From G963720515 sp963720515 (lineage in GTDB: Bacteria > Actinomycetota > Thermoleophilia > Gaiellales > Gaiellaceae): a stretch of DNA of 64,000 nucleotides. Shown here one piece after another: positions 1 to 9,205 of the stretch. How positions within the stretch are numbered: the stretch's first letter is position 1; every line of letters begins with the position of its first letter. The position numbers and the translations under genes were made by a program. A model generated the notes under the pieces. That model did no database searches and had not been told where the DNA came from. It worked only from the letters and a program-made list of their open reading frames with translations. The stretch covers positions 806,001 through 870,000 of the forward strand of contig OY970397.1 in the NCBI GenBank assembly GCA_963720515.1, written 5' to 3'.

Positions 1-878
1 GCATCCGCGGAGGCGACCGCCTCGGCGACCGCCTTCGTCCCCTCCGCGAAGCGCGGCCACTCGAAGACGCCCATCGGGCCGTTCCAGAACACGGTCTTCG
101 CCTCGGCGATCTGCGCGGCGAACGCCTTGCGCGTCTCGGGGCCGATGTCGAGGGCGAGCCAGCCGTCGGGCACGGCGTCCCACCCCACCACGCGCGACTC
201 CGCGTCCGGCTCGAAGGCGGCAGCCGCGACGACGTCCGCCGGCAGGCCATAGCCCGAGTCGCGCTCGACCTCCTCGGCCATCTTTCCGCCGATCAGCACC
301 GTGTCGGCCCGCTCGCCGAGCGAGCGCAGCACGCCGATCTTGTCCGCCACCTTCGCGCCGCCGAGCATGGCGACGAACGGCCGCGCAGGATCCTCGAGCA
401 GCGCTCCGAGCTCCTCGAGCTCCTTCAGGAGGAGCAGGCCGGCGTAGGCCGGGAGGAGGTGCGCGACGCCTTCGGTCGAGGCGTGCGCGCGGTGCGCCGA
501 GCCGAACGCGTCGTTCACGTAGAGGTCCGCGTAGCCTGCGAGTCGGCGAGCGAACTCGGGGTCGTTCGCGGTCTCGCCGGGCTCAAACCGCGTGTTTTCC
601 AGCAGGCTGACGCGCTCGTCTCGCAGGAAGTCGTCGAGGCGCTCACGCACCGGCTCCAGCGAGAGCTCGGGCTCGCGGTCCTTCGGACGCCCCAGATGGG
701 AGCAGCAGATGACCTCGGCCGCGCGTCGGTCGAGCAGAAGCTGCAACGTCGGGAGCGCCGCGCGGATGCGGGTGTCGTCGGCGACGCGCCCGTCCTCGAG
801 CGGCACGTTGAAGTCCACGCGGACGAGCACGCGCTTGCCGGAGACCTCCGCGTCACGGACGGAGCGCGGGCGGTGCAC
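1..878 (-). CDS. pgk: Phosphoglycerate kinase, C-terminus beyond window
   Basis: Glycolytic enzyme that transfers phosphate between 1,3-bisphosphoglycerate and ADP in the cytoplasm. The minus-strand reading from a GTG at 878 gives a canonical PGK N-terminal domain: VDFNVPLEDG near residues 22-31, CCSHLGRPK for substrate binding, ENTRFEPGE, YVNDAFGSAHRAHAS and AMLGGAKVADKIG; WNGPMGVFE of the nucleotide domain lies near the window edge. About 292 of the usual ~395 residues are present, so the C-terminus is outside. The GTG directly abuts the TAG stop of gap (TAGGTG), indicating co-transcription and coupled translation. Identification is secure; the exact start (GTG, VHRPRSV) is inferred. Confidence 0.95.
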   Translation of the reverse strand, partial: MHRPRSVRDAEVSGKRVLVRVDFNVPLEDGRVADDTRIRAALPTLQLLLDRRAAEVICCSHLGRPKDREPELSLEPVRERLDDFLRDERVSLLENTRFEPGETANDPEFARRLAGYADLYVNDAFGSAHRAHASTEGVAHLLPAYAGLLLLKELEELGALLEDPARPFVAMLGGAKVADKIGVLRSLGERADTVLIGGKMAEEVERDSGYGLPADVVAAAAFEPDAESRVVGWDAVPDGWLALDIGPETRKAFAAQIAEAKTVFWNGPMGVFEWPRFAEGTKAVAEAVASAD

Positions 879-1877
879 CTAGAGCAGGCGCTGCACGAGA
901 TCGACGAGCCGCGACGAGTAGCCCCACTCGTTGTCGTACCACGAGAAGACCTTGATCTCGTCGCCGTTCGTCATCGTGAGCTGTGAGTCGAAGATCGACG
1001 AGAACGAGCTGCCGATGACGTCCGAGGAGACGAGCGGCTCGTCCGTGTAGCGCAGGATTCCCGCGAACGGCCCTGTGTCGGCGACCTCGCGGAACCGCGC
1101 ATTCACCTCGTCCTCGGTTACCGCACTGCCGAGGCGCGCGGTGAAGTCGACGATCGACCCATCCGGGACCGGCGCCCGAACCGAGATGCCGTCCACCTTG
1201 CCGGCCAGCTCGGGGATGACGACCCCGATCGCCTTCGCGGCTCCGGTCGAGGTCGGGATGAGGTTGATCGCGGCCGCGCGCGCGCGCCGGAGGTCGGGGT
1301 GCGGGAGGTCGAGGATCTGCTGGTCGTTCGTGTACGCGTGGATGGTCGTCATGAATCCGGACTGGATCGTCCACGTGTCGTGGAGCACCTTCGCGAGCGG
1401 GGCCACGCAGTTCGTCGTGCACGACGCGTTCGAAATGATCCGGTGGTTCTCGCGGTCGTACGCGTCGTCGTTCACGCCGAGGACGAGCGTCACGTCCGGG
1501 TCGGTCGCGGGCGCCGAGATAACAACCTTCTCCGCGCCGGCGTCGAGGTGCTTCTGCGCCGCGTCGCGCTTCGTGAAGAGCCCCGTGGACTCGAGCACCA
1601 CCTGCACGCCGAGGTCGCCCCACGGGAGCGACGCGGGATCGCGCTCGTTCAGGAGCTTCATCTCGACGTCGCCCGCGCGGATGCCGCCGTCGGTGGCCTC
1701 GACGTCCTCGCCGAACGGGCCGAGGACGGAGTCGTACTTGAGGAGGTGGGCCATCGTCTTCGCGTCGCCCAGGTCGTTCAGCGCGACGACCTCGATGTCG
1801 GCGCCCTGCTGCCGCGCGGCCCGGAAGAAGTTCCGGCCGATCCGCCCGAAGCCGTTGATCCCCACCCGTACGCTCAT
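879..1877 (-). CDS. gap: Glyceraldehyde-3-phosphate dehydrogenase, type I
   Basis: Oxidises glyceraldehyde-3-phosphate to 1,3-bisphosphoglycerate with NAD. The 332-residue protein has the Rossmann start VGINGFGRIGRN, the catalytic signature SNASCTTNC (about residues 150-158, Cys nucleophile) and the C-terminal WYDNEWGYS. Length is normal. A purine-rich GGGAGGAG lies just before the ATG, one of the few clear ribosome-binding sites here, and a possible -10 (TAGACT, minus strand, 1909-1914) would give a short leader. It is followed without a gap by pgk, and whiA lies upstream in the same direction beyond a 530 bp spacer. Confidence 0.97.
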   Translation of the reverse strand: MSVRVGINGFGRIGRNFFRAARQQGADIEVVALNDLGDAKTMAHLLKYDSVLGPFGEDVEATDGGIRAGDVEMKLLNERDPASLPWGDLGVQVVLESTGLFTKRDAAQKHLDAGAEKVVISAPATDPDVTLVLGVNDDAYDRENHRIISNASCTTNCVAPLAKVLHDTWTIQSGFMTTIHAYTNDQQILDLPHPDLRRARAAAINLIPTSTGAAKAIGVVIPELAGKVDGISVRAPVPDGSIVDFTARLGSAVTEDEVNARFREVADTGPFAGILRYTDEPLVSSDVIGSSFSSIFDSQLTMTNGDEIKVFSWYDNEWGYSSRLVDLVQRLL

Positions 1878-1908
1878 GCGCTCCTCCCTCGTCGTCTCCC
1901 GGACGGCG

Positions 1909-1914
1909 AGTCTA
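1909..1914 (-). promoter_or_regulatory. Candidate -10 box for gap-pgk
   Basis: TAGACT on the minus strand, about 31 nt before the gap ATG. No good -35 is visible. It would give a leader of roughly 25 nt containing the GGGAGGAG ribosome-binding site, in contrast with the leaderless pattern of many other genes in the window. Confidence 0.35.
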
Positions 1915-2050
1915 TCGAGGCCGGATCAGGCCGGATCCGCGTCTTTTCGCGAGGGGCCCAATGCGTCATACTCCTGCCCGAGCGGGTCCGCGCTCGTCCG
2001 GTGTTGGATTCAGACCCCGTCCGACGCCTACGGTCCGGAGCGCGGTCAAT

Positions 2051-2087
2051 CCGGAGGGGGAGGTCGTCCTCGGAGCTTCCCCTCCGG
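2051..2087. other. Long inverted repeat, possible structured RNA or terminator
   Basis: Arms CCGGAGGGG (2051-2059) and CCCCTCCGG (2079-2087) are perfectly complementary; the stem extends inward by a G-U, an A-U and a G-C pair to a 13 nt loop. There is no T-tract on either side. It lies 175 bp upstream of gap, so it could be in a gap leader or end whiA transcription. Confidence 0.4.
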
Positions 2088-2280
2088 CCCGCTCCCTCAC
2101 GTCCCAGGAACGCCGCTCGGCGGCAGCGATGCACCGCGGCCCGCGCTTGTCGGTACCTGAGTACCGTCCCGCGCCCGTGCCGCGGCACCTCCCTTGCGAG
2201 CGACGCCCCTGGAACGCGAGCCGTGCGTTTGGTCTAGAGCCCCGGGTCTCCGGCGCGACGACGGCCGCGTTCGGCGCACG

Positions 2281-2384
2281 GACTCCCCCAACGGGGGCGC
2301 GTGGCGCCCAACACGAACGCTATCGAGGCGCGGCGCACGTGTCTGTCACGGGACCGTGCCGAATCTGTGCCGATCGCTCCACGG
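2281..2384 (+). repeat. Dispersed element copy 1, downstream of whiA
   Basis: Begins with a C5/G5 hairpin (CCCCCAACGGGGG), then CACGAACGCTATCG, the core CGTGTCTGTCACGG and GGACCGTGCCGAATCTGTGCC, ending near GATCGCTCCACGG. Nearly the same string occurs at 35371-35473. The core-end side faces the 3' end of whiA (stop at 2408), 24 bp away. See the finding on the repeat family. Confidence 0.8.
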
Positions 2385-2407
2385 CCCGCGCCATGGGCCC
2401 GGCCGGT

Positions 2408-3331
2408 TCAGCCGCCGTCGGCCAGGCGTTGCAGCTTCGTCAGGCGCCGGTGCGCGGCGGCCTTCGTCGCCGGCGGGCGGCAGCGGCGGGCGAGCTCGGC
2501 GAGCGACGAGGTCGGGTGGCGCAGGCGAAGCTCGGCGACCTCGCGGAGCTCGGGCGACGCGTGCTCCAGCCGCCCGTCCGCCCGCAGCGTCTCGATCGCG
2601 CGCACCTGGGCCTCCGCGGCCGCGGACGCCCGCCGAAGGTTTGCGTGATCCGCGTTCGCGAGCCGGTTGGCGTGCGCGCGCGTGGCGGCGACGACCGCCT
2701 GCTCCCCTAGCCGCAGCGCGGCATCGTTCGCGCCGATGAACGCGAGGAGCTCCGCGACCTGCTCGCCGCCCTTCGCGTAGGCGATCGCGCTCCCGCGCCG
2801 CTCGGCCACCCCGAGCGAGAATCCCTCCCCCGCAGCGAGTCCCGCAAGCACCTCGGCGCCTTCCACGTCCCCGGTGCGCAGCTCGAGATGCACGTCCCGC
2901 GGCCCGGACACGGACCCAGCGGCCAGGAACGACCCGCGCAGGTACGCCGCCCGGCAGCACGAGCGCGCGACCACCCGCGCCGGCGGCCGCTCGAGCGGCT
3001 GCAGCCGCGCCCCCAGGATCCCGGCCTCGTTCAGCGCCTGCACCGACCGCGCGTCCTCGGCCAGGTGGAGCTGGTAGCGCGTCGCACGGTCGAACGAACG
3101 CCGCTTGAACGTCCGGATCTCGCACTCGGCGCCGTAGGCGTGCAGCAGGGCGACGGCCCGCCGGGCGACGGCCGTGGACGACACCTCGAGGTGCACGCCG
3201 ACCGCGCCGCGGCCGCGCAGATGCACCGTCCCGGCTCCGCGTACGAGCGCCGAGAGCTCGGCCAGGCGGCAGCACGCCTTGCGCGGCTCGATCGCGGCCA
3301 GCTCCGCGCGGACGTCCTCGGAGAGGCTCAC
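2408..3331 (-). CDS. whiA: WhiA family DNA-binding regulator
   Basis: WhiA combines a LAGLIDADG-endonuclease-derived fold with a C-terminal helix-turn-helix; in actinomycetes it controls sporulation and division genes, elsewhere growth-linked functions. From a GTG at 3331 the protein has 307 residues, usual for the family: N-terminal VSLSEDVRAELAAIEP, CCRLAELSALVRGAGTVHL, the middle CCRAAYLRGSFLAAGSVSGP, AHANRLANADHANLRRA, and the HTH-bearing C-terminus HPTSSLAELARRC. The GTG overlaps the TGA of ogt as GTGA, deciding the start and implying coupling. WhiA upstream of gap-pgk is a common actinobacterial arrangement, but the usual neighbours rapZ and uvrC are not adjacent. Confidence 0.93.
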   Translation of the reverse strand: MSLSEDVRAELAAIEPRKACCRLAELSALVRGAGTVHLRGRGAVGVHLEVSSTAVARRAVALLHAYGAECEIRTFKRRSFDRATRYQLHLAEDARSVQALNEAGILGARLQPLERPPARVVARSCCRAAYLRGSFLAAGSVSGPRDVHLELRTGDVEGAEVLAGLAAGEGFSLGVAERRGSAIAYAKGGEQVAELLAFIGANDAALRLGEQAVVAATRAHANRLANADHANLRRASAAAEAQVRAIETLRADGRLEHASPELREVAELRLRHPTSSLAELARRCRPPATKAAAHRRLTKLQRLADGG

Positions 3332-3777
3332 GCCGACTCCACCGCCAGCATCCGCTCCTTGTAGCCCGTCCCGAGCGAGCCGTACGGCCCGAGGCCGCTC
3401 GCCGACACCACCCGGTGGCACGGCACGAAGAGGGGAAAGCGGTTCCCCGCGCAGACCGTCCCGGCCGCGCGGTAGGCGTTCGGATACCCGGCCAGCACCG
3501 CCAGCTCGCCGTACGTCACCGTCTCCCCCCAGGGCACGCGCCGCAGCGCCTCGACGACCGCCCGCTGGAACTCGGTCGCGCCGTCCAGATCCAGCGGCAC
3601 GTCCAGGAAGTCCTCCCGCGCACCGCCGTACCACGCGAGCACGCGCTCCGCCAGCGGATGGCCGCGCTCCGCGCGCGAGGGCCGGGCGGTCGGCAGGTCG
3701 TGGTGGACGACCGTCTCGCCGTCCAGCCACAGCTCGCCGGTGCCCCAGCCCGGAACGTCGTACGCGACCACGAGCAC
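3328..3777 (-). CDS. ogt: Methylated-DNA--protein-cysteine S-methyltransferase
   Basis: Suicide repair protein that removes alkyl groups from O6-alkylguanine onto its own cysteine. The 149-residue protein carries the active-site motif PCHRVV (about residues 118-123) with the helical segment EFQRAVVEALRRVPWGETVTYGELA before it and the C-terminal YKERMLAVE helix. Starts at GTG 3777, 22 bp from the divergent start of the P5C dehydrogenase gene, and its TGA overlaps the whiA GTG. A shared AT-rich patch (CATAGAATG) between the two divergent genes probably carries overlapping -10 boxes. Confidence 0.93.
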   Translation of the reverse strand: MLVVAYDVPGWGTGELWLDGETVVHHDLPTARPSRAERGHPLAERVLAWYGGAREDFLDVPLDLDGATEFQRAVVEALRRVPWGETVTYGELAVLAGYPNAYRAAGTVCAGNRFPLFVPCHRVVSASGLGPYGSLGTGYKERMLAVESA

Positions 3778-3799
3778 GCCTCATAGAATGCCCTCGCCG
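3778..3799. promoter_or_regulatory. Compact divergent promoter between ogt and pruA
   Basis: Plus strand TAGAAT (3784-3789) and minus strand CATTCT/TTCTAT overlap in CATAGAATG. Start codons are 22 bp apart (minus GTG 3777, plus ATG 3800), so both -10 elements must share this patch. -35 boxes would lie inside the opposite coding regions. Confidence 0.45.
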
Positions 3800-5449
<1,650 letters not shown>

Positions 5450-5504
5450 GAACCTCAACGGTTCGCGCGCCCGTCCGCGTGCGGCCGTCGCCATACTTCC
5501 CCGC

Positions 5505-5996
5505 ATGAACACAGCGTGGCGTGTGTCGATCGCGGTTGTGACGCTCGTGCTGGGGGTCTCGCTCTACTTCGGGCTCCGCAACACCGAGGACACCTCGGCC
5601 TCGGGGGGCGGCGAGCCCACCATCACCGAGTCCTCGTCCACGCCGACGACGACCACCGCGCCGACGAATCCGGGCACGTACGACATCACGGTCGCCGACG
5701 GCGGCGGGACGGAGCCGAGCCCGGTCACGATCGAGGCCAAGGTCGGCGACACCGTGACGCTGAACGTCACGTCGGCGATGATCGCCCACTTCGGCATCTA
5801 CGAGGCCGGGAACACCGACGCCTCCGCGCCGGCGAAGGGCGTGACGTGGTCGGACGGCAACGACGGCGGCATCGTCGGCGACCCGCCGAACAAGGTGAAG
5901 ACGCTCAAGTTCGCGGCCACCGCGCCCGGCAAGTTCTCGATCCAGCTGCACGCCGACCAGGCCTACGAGATCGGTGAGCTGACCATCACGTCGTGA
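5505..5996 (+). CDS. Membrane-anchored extracellular protein, cupredoxin-like
   Basis: 163 residues: an N-terminal hydrophobic helix (residues 7-24, VSIAVVTLVLGVSLYFGL), a Ser/Thr/Pro linker rich in TTTT, then a beta-rich domain of about 100 residues (YDITVADGGG ... VEAKVGDTVTLNVTS ... HFGIYEAG ... GKFSIQLHADQAYEIGELTI). The pattern resembles a cupredoxin-like or FixH-type fold facing outside, but a complete copper-ligand set is not obvious, so metal binding is unproven. A CATACT box ends 7 nt before the ATG, suggesting a leaderless transcript. Overlaps the next gene by GTGA, so the two are probably co-expressed and may act together. Confidence 0.75.
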   Translation: MNTAWRVSIAVVTLVLGVSLYFGLRNTEDTSASGGGEPTITESSSTPTTTTAPTNPGTYDITVADGGGTEPSPVTIEAKVGDTVTLNVTSAMIAHFGIYEAGNTDASAPAKGVTWSDGNDGGIVGDPPNKVKTLKFAATAPGKFSIQLHADQAYEIGELTITS

Positions 5997-7309
5997 CGCC
6001 GCTGGCGCACGGCGTCGGCAGCGTCAAAGACCTCCCGATCCCGCAGTGGCTCTTCATCTACGGCGCCGCCGTGGTCCTCGTCGTGTCGTTCGTGGCGCTG
6101 GCTGTCTTGTGGCGGAGGCCGTTACTGGAGCGCCACCAATCCGGTCGGCCTTTGGCCGACCGGTTACAGCGGCTGCTGCTCTCTCGTTGGCTGCGGGTGG
6201 TCTGTGGCGTGGTGTCGCTCTTTCTCCTCGGCGTGGTGTTCGCAACTGCGCTGGTCGGCGACCGCTCGGCCGGGACGAACTTCGCGCCCACGTTCGTCTA
6301 CGTCGCGTTCTGGCTCGGGCTCACGCTCGCGAGCGCGCTCTTCGGGAACGTCTGGTCGTACCTGAACCCGTGGAAGGCCGCGGCCGACGGGGTCGAGTGG
6401 CTCGTGCGCCCCGGCGAGCCGATCGCGTACCCGGCCTGGGCCGGGCGCTGGCCCGCCGCCGTCCTCCTGTTCGCGTTCGCGGCGCTCGAGCTTGGCTACT
6501 CGGATCCCTCTGACCCGCGCGCGATCGGGCTCGCCGTCGTCGTCTATTCGGTTGCGATGTGGCTCGGAGCGCTCGTCTACGGGAGCGAGACGTGGTTCGC
6601 GAACGGCGACGCGTTCACGAGCTACTTCGGGCTGCTCGCGCGGATCGCGCCGTTCGCGTCGCGCGACGGGCGGCTCGTCGTGCGGTGGCCGCTGACCGGG
6701 CTCGCGGCGATGCGCGACCCGCGGCCGGGGACGGTCGCGTTCATCTCGGTGATGCTCGGCTCGGTCGCGTTCGACGGGCTCAGCCGGACGCAGCAGTTCC
6801 AGAACCGCGCGCAGGACATCGGGAGTGACGGCGGCGAGAACGCGTTCAAGGTGGCGGGGCTCCTGGCGGTCGTGCTCGCAGTGGCCGGGCTCTACCTCGC
6901 GGCGGTGTGGATCGCGAAGGGGCTCTCAGGCTCCCAGCTCGACCTGGCGAAGGCGTTCGCGGCCAGCCTCGTGCCGGTGGCGTTCGTATACGCCGTGTCG
7001 CATTACTTCTCGCTCTTCGTCGTGCAGAGCCAGTTCCTCGTGAACCTGACGTCGGACCCGTTCGGCTTCGGATGGGACCTCTTCGGCGGCCGCGACTTCG
7101 TGCCCGACCTCTCGCCGTTCCGCCCGGCGACGATCTGGTACGTGCAGGTCGCGGCGCTCGTCTCGGGCCACGTCGCGGGGCTCGCGCTCGCGCACGACCG
7201 CGCGCTCGAGATCGCCCCCGACCAGCGGACGGCGCTCCGCACGCAGTACCCGCTGCTCGCGCTGATGGTGCTCTACACCGTCGGCGGGCTCTGGCTGCTC
7301 TCGAAGTAG
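5993..7309 (+). CDS. Polytopic membrane protein of unknown function
   Basis: 438 residues with about ten predicted membrane helices (for example residues 19-41, 65-87, 100-118, 148-168, 180-200 and a last one near the C-terminus LLALMVLYTVGGLWLL). No motif I can tie to a reaction. Related proteins have, to my recollection, sometimes been auto-labelled fenitrothion hydrolase; that is weak evidence. It follows the cupredoxin-like protein with a GTGA overlap, suggesting an oxidase or copper-related pair. An early segment (codons at 6110-6200) is odd: two TTA codons and a perfect 10 bp hairpin inside the coding sequence, unlike its GC-rich neighbours. The 3' end almost touches convergent uvrC. 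Confidence 0.75.
   Translation: MTPLAHGVGSVKDLPIPQWLFIYGAAVVLVVSFVALAVLWRRPLLERHQSGRPLADRLQRLLLSRWLRVVCGVVSLFLLGVVFATALVGDRSAGTNFAPTFVYVAFWLGLTLASALFGNVWSYLNPWKAAADGVEWLVRPGEPIAYPAWAGRWPAAVLLFAFAALELGYSDPSDPRAIGLAVVVYSVAMWLGALVYGSETWFANGDAFTSYFGLLARIAPFASRDGRLVVRWPLTGLAAMRDPRPGTVAFISVMLGSVAFDGLSRTQQFQNRAQDIGSDGGENAFKVAGLLAVVLAVAGLYLAAVWIAKGLSGSQLDLAKAFAASLVPVAFVYAVSHYFSLFVVQSQFLVNLTSDPFGFGWDLFGGRDFVPDLSPFRPATIWYVQVAALVSGHVAGLALAHDRALEIAPDQRTALRTQYPLLALMVLYTVGGLWLLSK
6141..6163 (+). other. Perfect 10 bp hairpin inside a coding region
   Basis: CCGGTCGGCC (6141-6150), loop ttt, GGCCGACCGG (6154-6163). It encodes part of the first cytoplasmic loop of the membrane protein and is flanked by TTA leucine codons at about 6121 and 6164. 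No interruption of the frame. Confidence 0.6.
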
Positions 7310-7310
7310 C

Positions 7311-9179
7311 TCAGGCCCCGCCCGCGCGATGCAGGGCGTCGTAAATCGCGCGCCCGGTCTTCGCCGGGACGCCGGGCACGCCCTCGAAATCCTCGCGGCC
7401 CGCGGCGAGCAGCCGCTCGGGCGAGCCGAAGTGCTGGAGCAGCGCGCGCTTGCGGGCGGGGCCGACACCGGGAAGCGCATCGAGGATGGACGTGTGCGCC
7501 TCCGCTCCGCGCCGCTGGCGGTGGAACCCGAGCGCGAAGCGGTGCGCCTCGTCGCGGACCCGCTGGAGCAGCTGGAGCCCGGGCGAGGCAGGGTCGAGCC
7601 GCACGGGGTCGGGGCGGCCGGGCAGGAAGATCTCCTCCTCGCGCTTCGCGAGCGAGATGACCGCGACGCGCGGGAGCTCGAACTGCTGCATCGCCGCGAG
7701 CGCCGCCGAGAGCTGGCCCTTGCCGCCGTCGATCACCACGAGGTTCGGGAGCGTCGCGAACCCGGCGTCGTACTCGTCGGCCGTCACGGAGCTGACCCTC
7801 GCAAATCGGCGTGTCACAACCTCCGCCATCATCGCGAAGTCGTCCTGGCCCTCGGTGCCGCGGATCCCGAACTTGCGGTAATGCGCCTTCTTCGGAAGCG
7901 CGTCCTGGAAGACGACCATCGAGCCGACCGGCGCCTGGTCCTGGATGTTCGAGATGTCGAAGCACTCGATGCGGATCGGGAGGCTCTCCAGGTTGAGCGC
8001 CTCGCGGAGCTCCTCGAGCGCCTCGACGCGCCGGAGCCGGCGCCGCTCGCCCTCGGCCGCGTCCTGCTCGAGCGCCAGCTCGGCGTTCTGCGTCGCGAGC
8101 TCCTGCAGCCGCCGCTTCTCACCGCGCCGCGCCGGGCGCACCTCGACGTGCGAGCCGCGCAGCTCGCTCAGGTACTGCTCGAGCGCCTCGCTCTCCCCCG
8201 CCTCGGCCGGCACGACGATCTGCGGCGGCACGGCCGGAGCGCTCCCGTAGTACTCGAGCGAGAACGCCTCGAGGAGCGCGGGCGTGTCCTGCCCAGCCAC
8301 GTTCTCCAGGTGGAACGAATGGCGGTCCACGAGCCGCCCACCGCGGAGCGGGAAGACCTGCACGGCCGCGCGGTCGCCGTCGGTCGCGATGCCGATCACG
8401 TCGATCGTCCCGATCGCCCGCTTATCCGCAGCCTGGCGCTCGGCAAGGTGGCGCACGGCGTTCAGCCGGTTGCGGTAGCGCGCCGCCTCCTCGAAGCGCT
8501 GCGCCTCCGCCGCGTCCTTCATACGCGCCTCGAGGCTCCGCAGGATCGGCCGGCTTTCGCCCTGGAGGAACTCGATCACGCCCTCGATCACCGCGCGGTA
8601 GTCCTCCTGGGTCACGTACCCGACGCACGGGGCCAGGCAGCGATCGATGTGGTAGTCGAGGCACGGGATCCCTGAATGGCGCCCCGGATTCGGGCCCTCG
8701 CAGGGCCGGTACGGGAACACGCGGTTCAGCACGTCGAGCGTCTCGCGCACCTTCTTCGCGTTCGCGTACGGGCCGAAGTAGACGACCCCGCGCCGGTGCC
8801 GCTCGCGCGTGAACATGACGCGCGGGTACTCGTCCTCGACCGTGACCGCGATGTACGGGTACGACTTGTCGTCGCGCAGCCGCACGTTGAACGGCGGCCG
8901 GTGGCGGCGGATCAGGTTCTGCTCGAGATGGAGCGCCTCCGCCTCGGTCTGCGTCACGATGATCTCGATCCGCTCGACGCGCTCCGTCATGCGGTCGAGC
9001 CCGAGGCGCGAGTCGCCGCCCCGGAAGTACGAGCGCACGCGCGAGCGCAGCGATTTGGCCTTGCCGACGTAGAGCACGTCGTCCCGCGCGTCGCGGAAGA
9101 GGTAGACACCGGGCTTCGCGGGCAGCCCCTTGAGCTGCTCCTCGATGCGGTCGGTGCGGGTCTCGGCGGGCGCGGACAT
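7311..9179 (-). CDS. uvrC: UvrABC excinuclease subunit C
   Basis: Makes both incisions around a lesion during nucleotide excision repair, with UvrA and UvrB. 622 residues: GIY-YIG nuclease at the N-terminus (GVYLFRDARDDVLYVGKAKSL, residues 19-39), a Cys cluster CEGP...PCLDYHIDRCLAPCVG that could hold an Fe-S centre as in other UvrC proteins, the UVR motif (KDAAEAQRFEEAARYRNRL), the RNase H-like C-terminal nuclease (ECFDISNIQDQAPVGSMVVF ... LVVIDGGKGQL) and a helix-hairpin-helix end (LPGVGPARKRALLQHFGS). Start ATG 9179 gives MSAPAETRTDR. It sits 26 bp downstream of the sirtuin-GrpB gene; a hairpin lies between them. Confidence 0.96.
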   Translation of the reverse strand: MSAPAETRTDRIEEQLKGLPAKPGVYLFRDARDDVLYVGKAKSLRSRVRSYFRGGDSRLGLDRMTERVERIEIIVTQTEAEALHLEQNLIRRHRPPFNVRLRDDKSYPYIAVTVEDEYPRVMFTRERHRRGVVYFGPYANAKKVRETLDVLNRVFPYRPCEGPNPGRHSGIPCLDYHIDRCLAPCVGYVTQEDYRAVIEGVIEFLQGESRPILRSLEARMKDAAEAQRFEEAARYRNRLNAVRHLAERQAADKRAIGTIDVIGIATDGDRAAVQVFPLRGGRLVDRHSFHLENVAGQDTPALLEAFSLEYYGSAPAVPPQIVVPAEAGESEALEQYLSELRGSHVEVRPARRGEKRRLQELATQNAELALEQDAAEGERRRLRRVEALEELREALNLESLPIRIECFDISNIQDQAPVGSMVVFQDALPKKAHYRKFGIRGTEGQDDFAMMAEVVTRRFARVSSVTADEYDAGFATLPNLVVIDGGKGQLSAALAAMQQFELPRVAVISLAKREEEIFLPGRPDPVRLDPASPGLQLLQRVRDEAHRFALGFHRQRRGAEAHTSILDALPGVGPARKRALLQHFGSPERLLAAGREDFEGVPGVPAKTGRAIYDALHRAGGA

Positions 9180-9182
9180 GTC

Positions 9183-9201
9183 CCGGCCAGCGTAGCCGGG
9201 C
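9183..9201 (-). terminator. Hairpin between sirtuin-GrpB and uvrC
   Basis: CCCGGC-cagcgta-GCCGGG, a six base-pair stem in the 26 bp gap just before the uvrC ATG. No T-tract. It may be a weak terminator or simply a structured leader; a terminator here would require uvrC to have its own promoter. Confidence 0.3.
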
Positions 9202-9205
9202 GGAA

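Larger units (their letters stand above)
1878..2407. other. 530 bp intergenic region between whiA and gap with hairpins and a dispersed repeat
   Basis: No convincing gene. It holds a long hairpin at 2051-2087 (CCGGAGGGG pairing with CCCCTCCGG, continued by about three further pairs including one G-U), a perfect dyad CGGTAC-ctga-GTACCG at 2151-2166, and one copy of the dispersed element at about 2281-2384. Open frames across the region have compositions and opposite-strand counterparts typical of random GC-rich sequence. It is the longest non-coding stretch in the window and may contain the gap promoter and a structured leader or small RNA. Confidence 0.6.

Noticed and set aside
1961..2710. 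Long plus-strand frames across the whiA-gap spacer and whiA
   Set aside because: Composition is that of antisense GC-rich sequence; no start signal, and it overlaps whiA on the other strand.
5993..7309. Fenitrothion hydrolase
   Set aside because: The label circulates for similar membrane proteins, but nothing in the sequence shows a hydrolase site, so no function is claimed.
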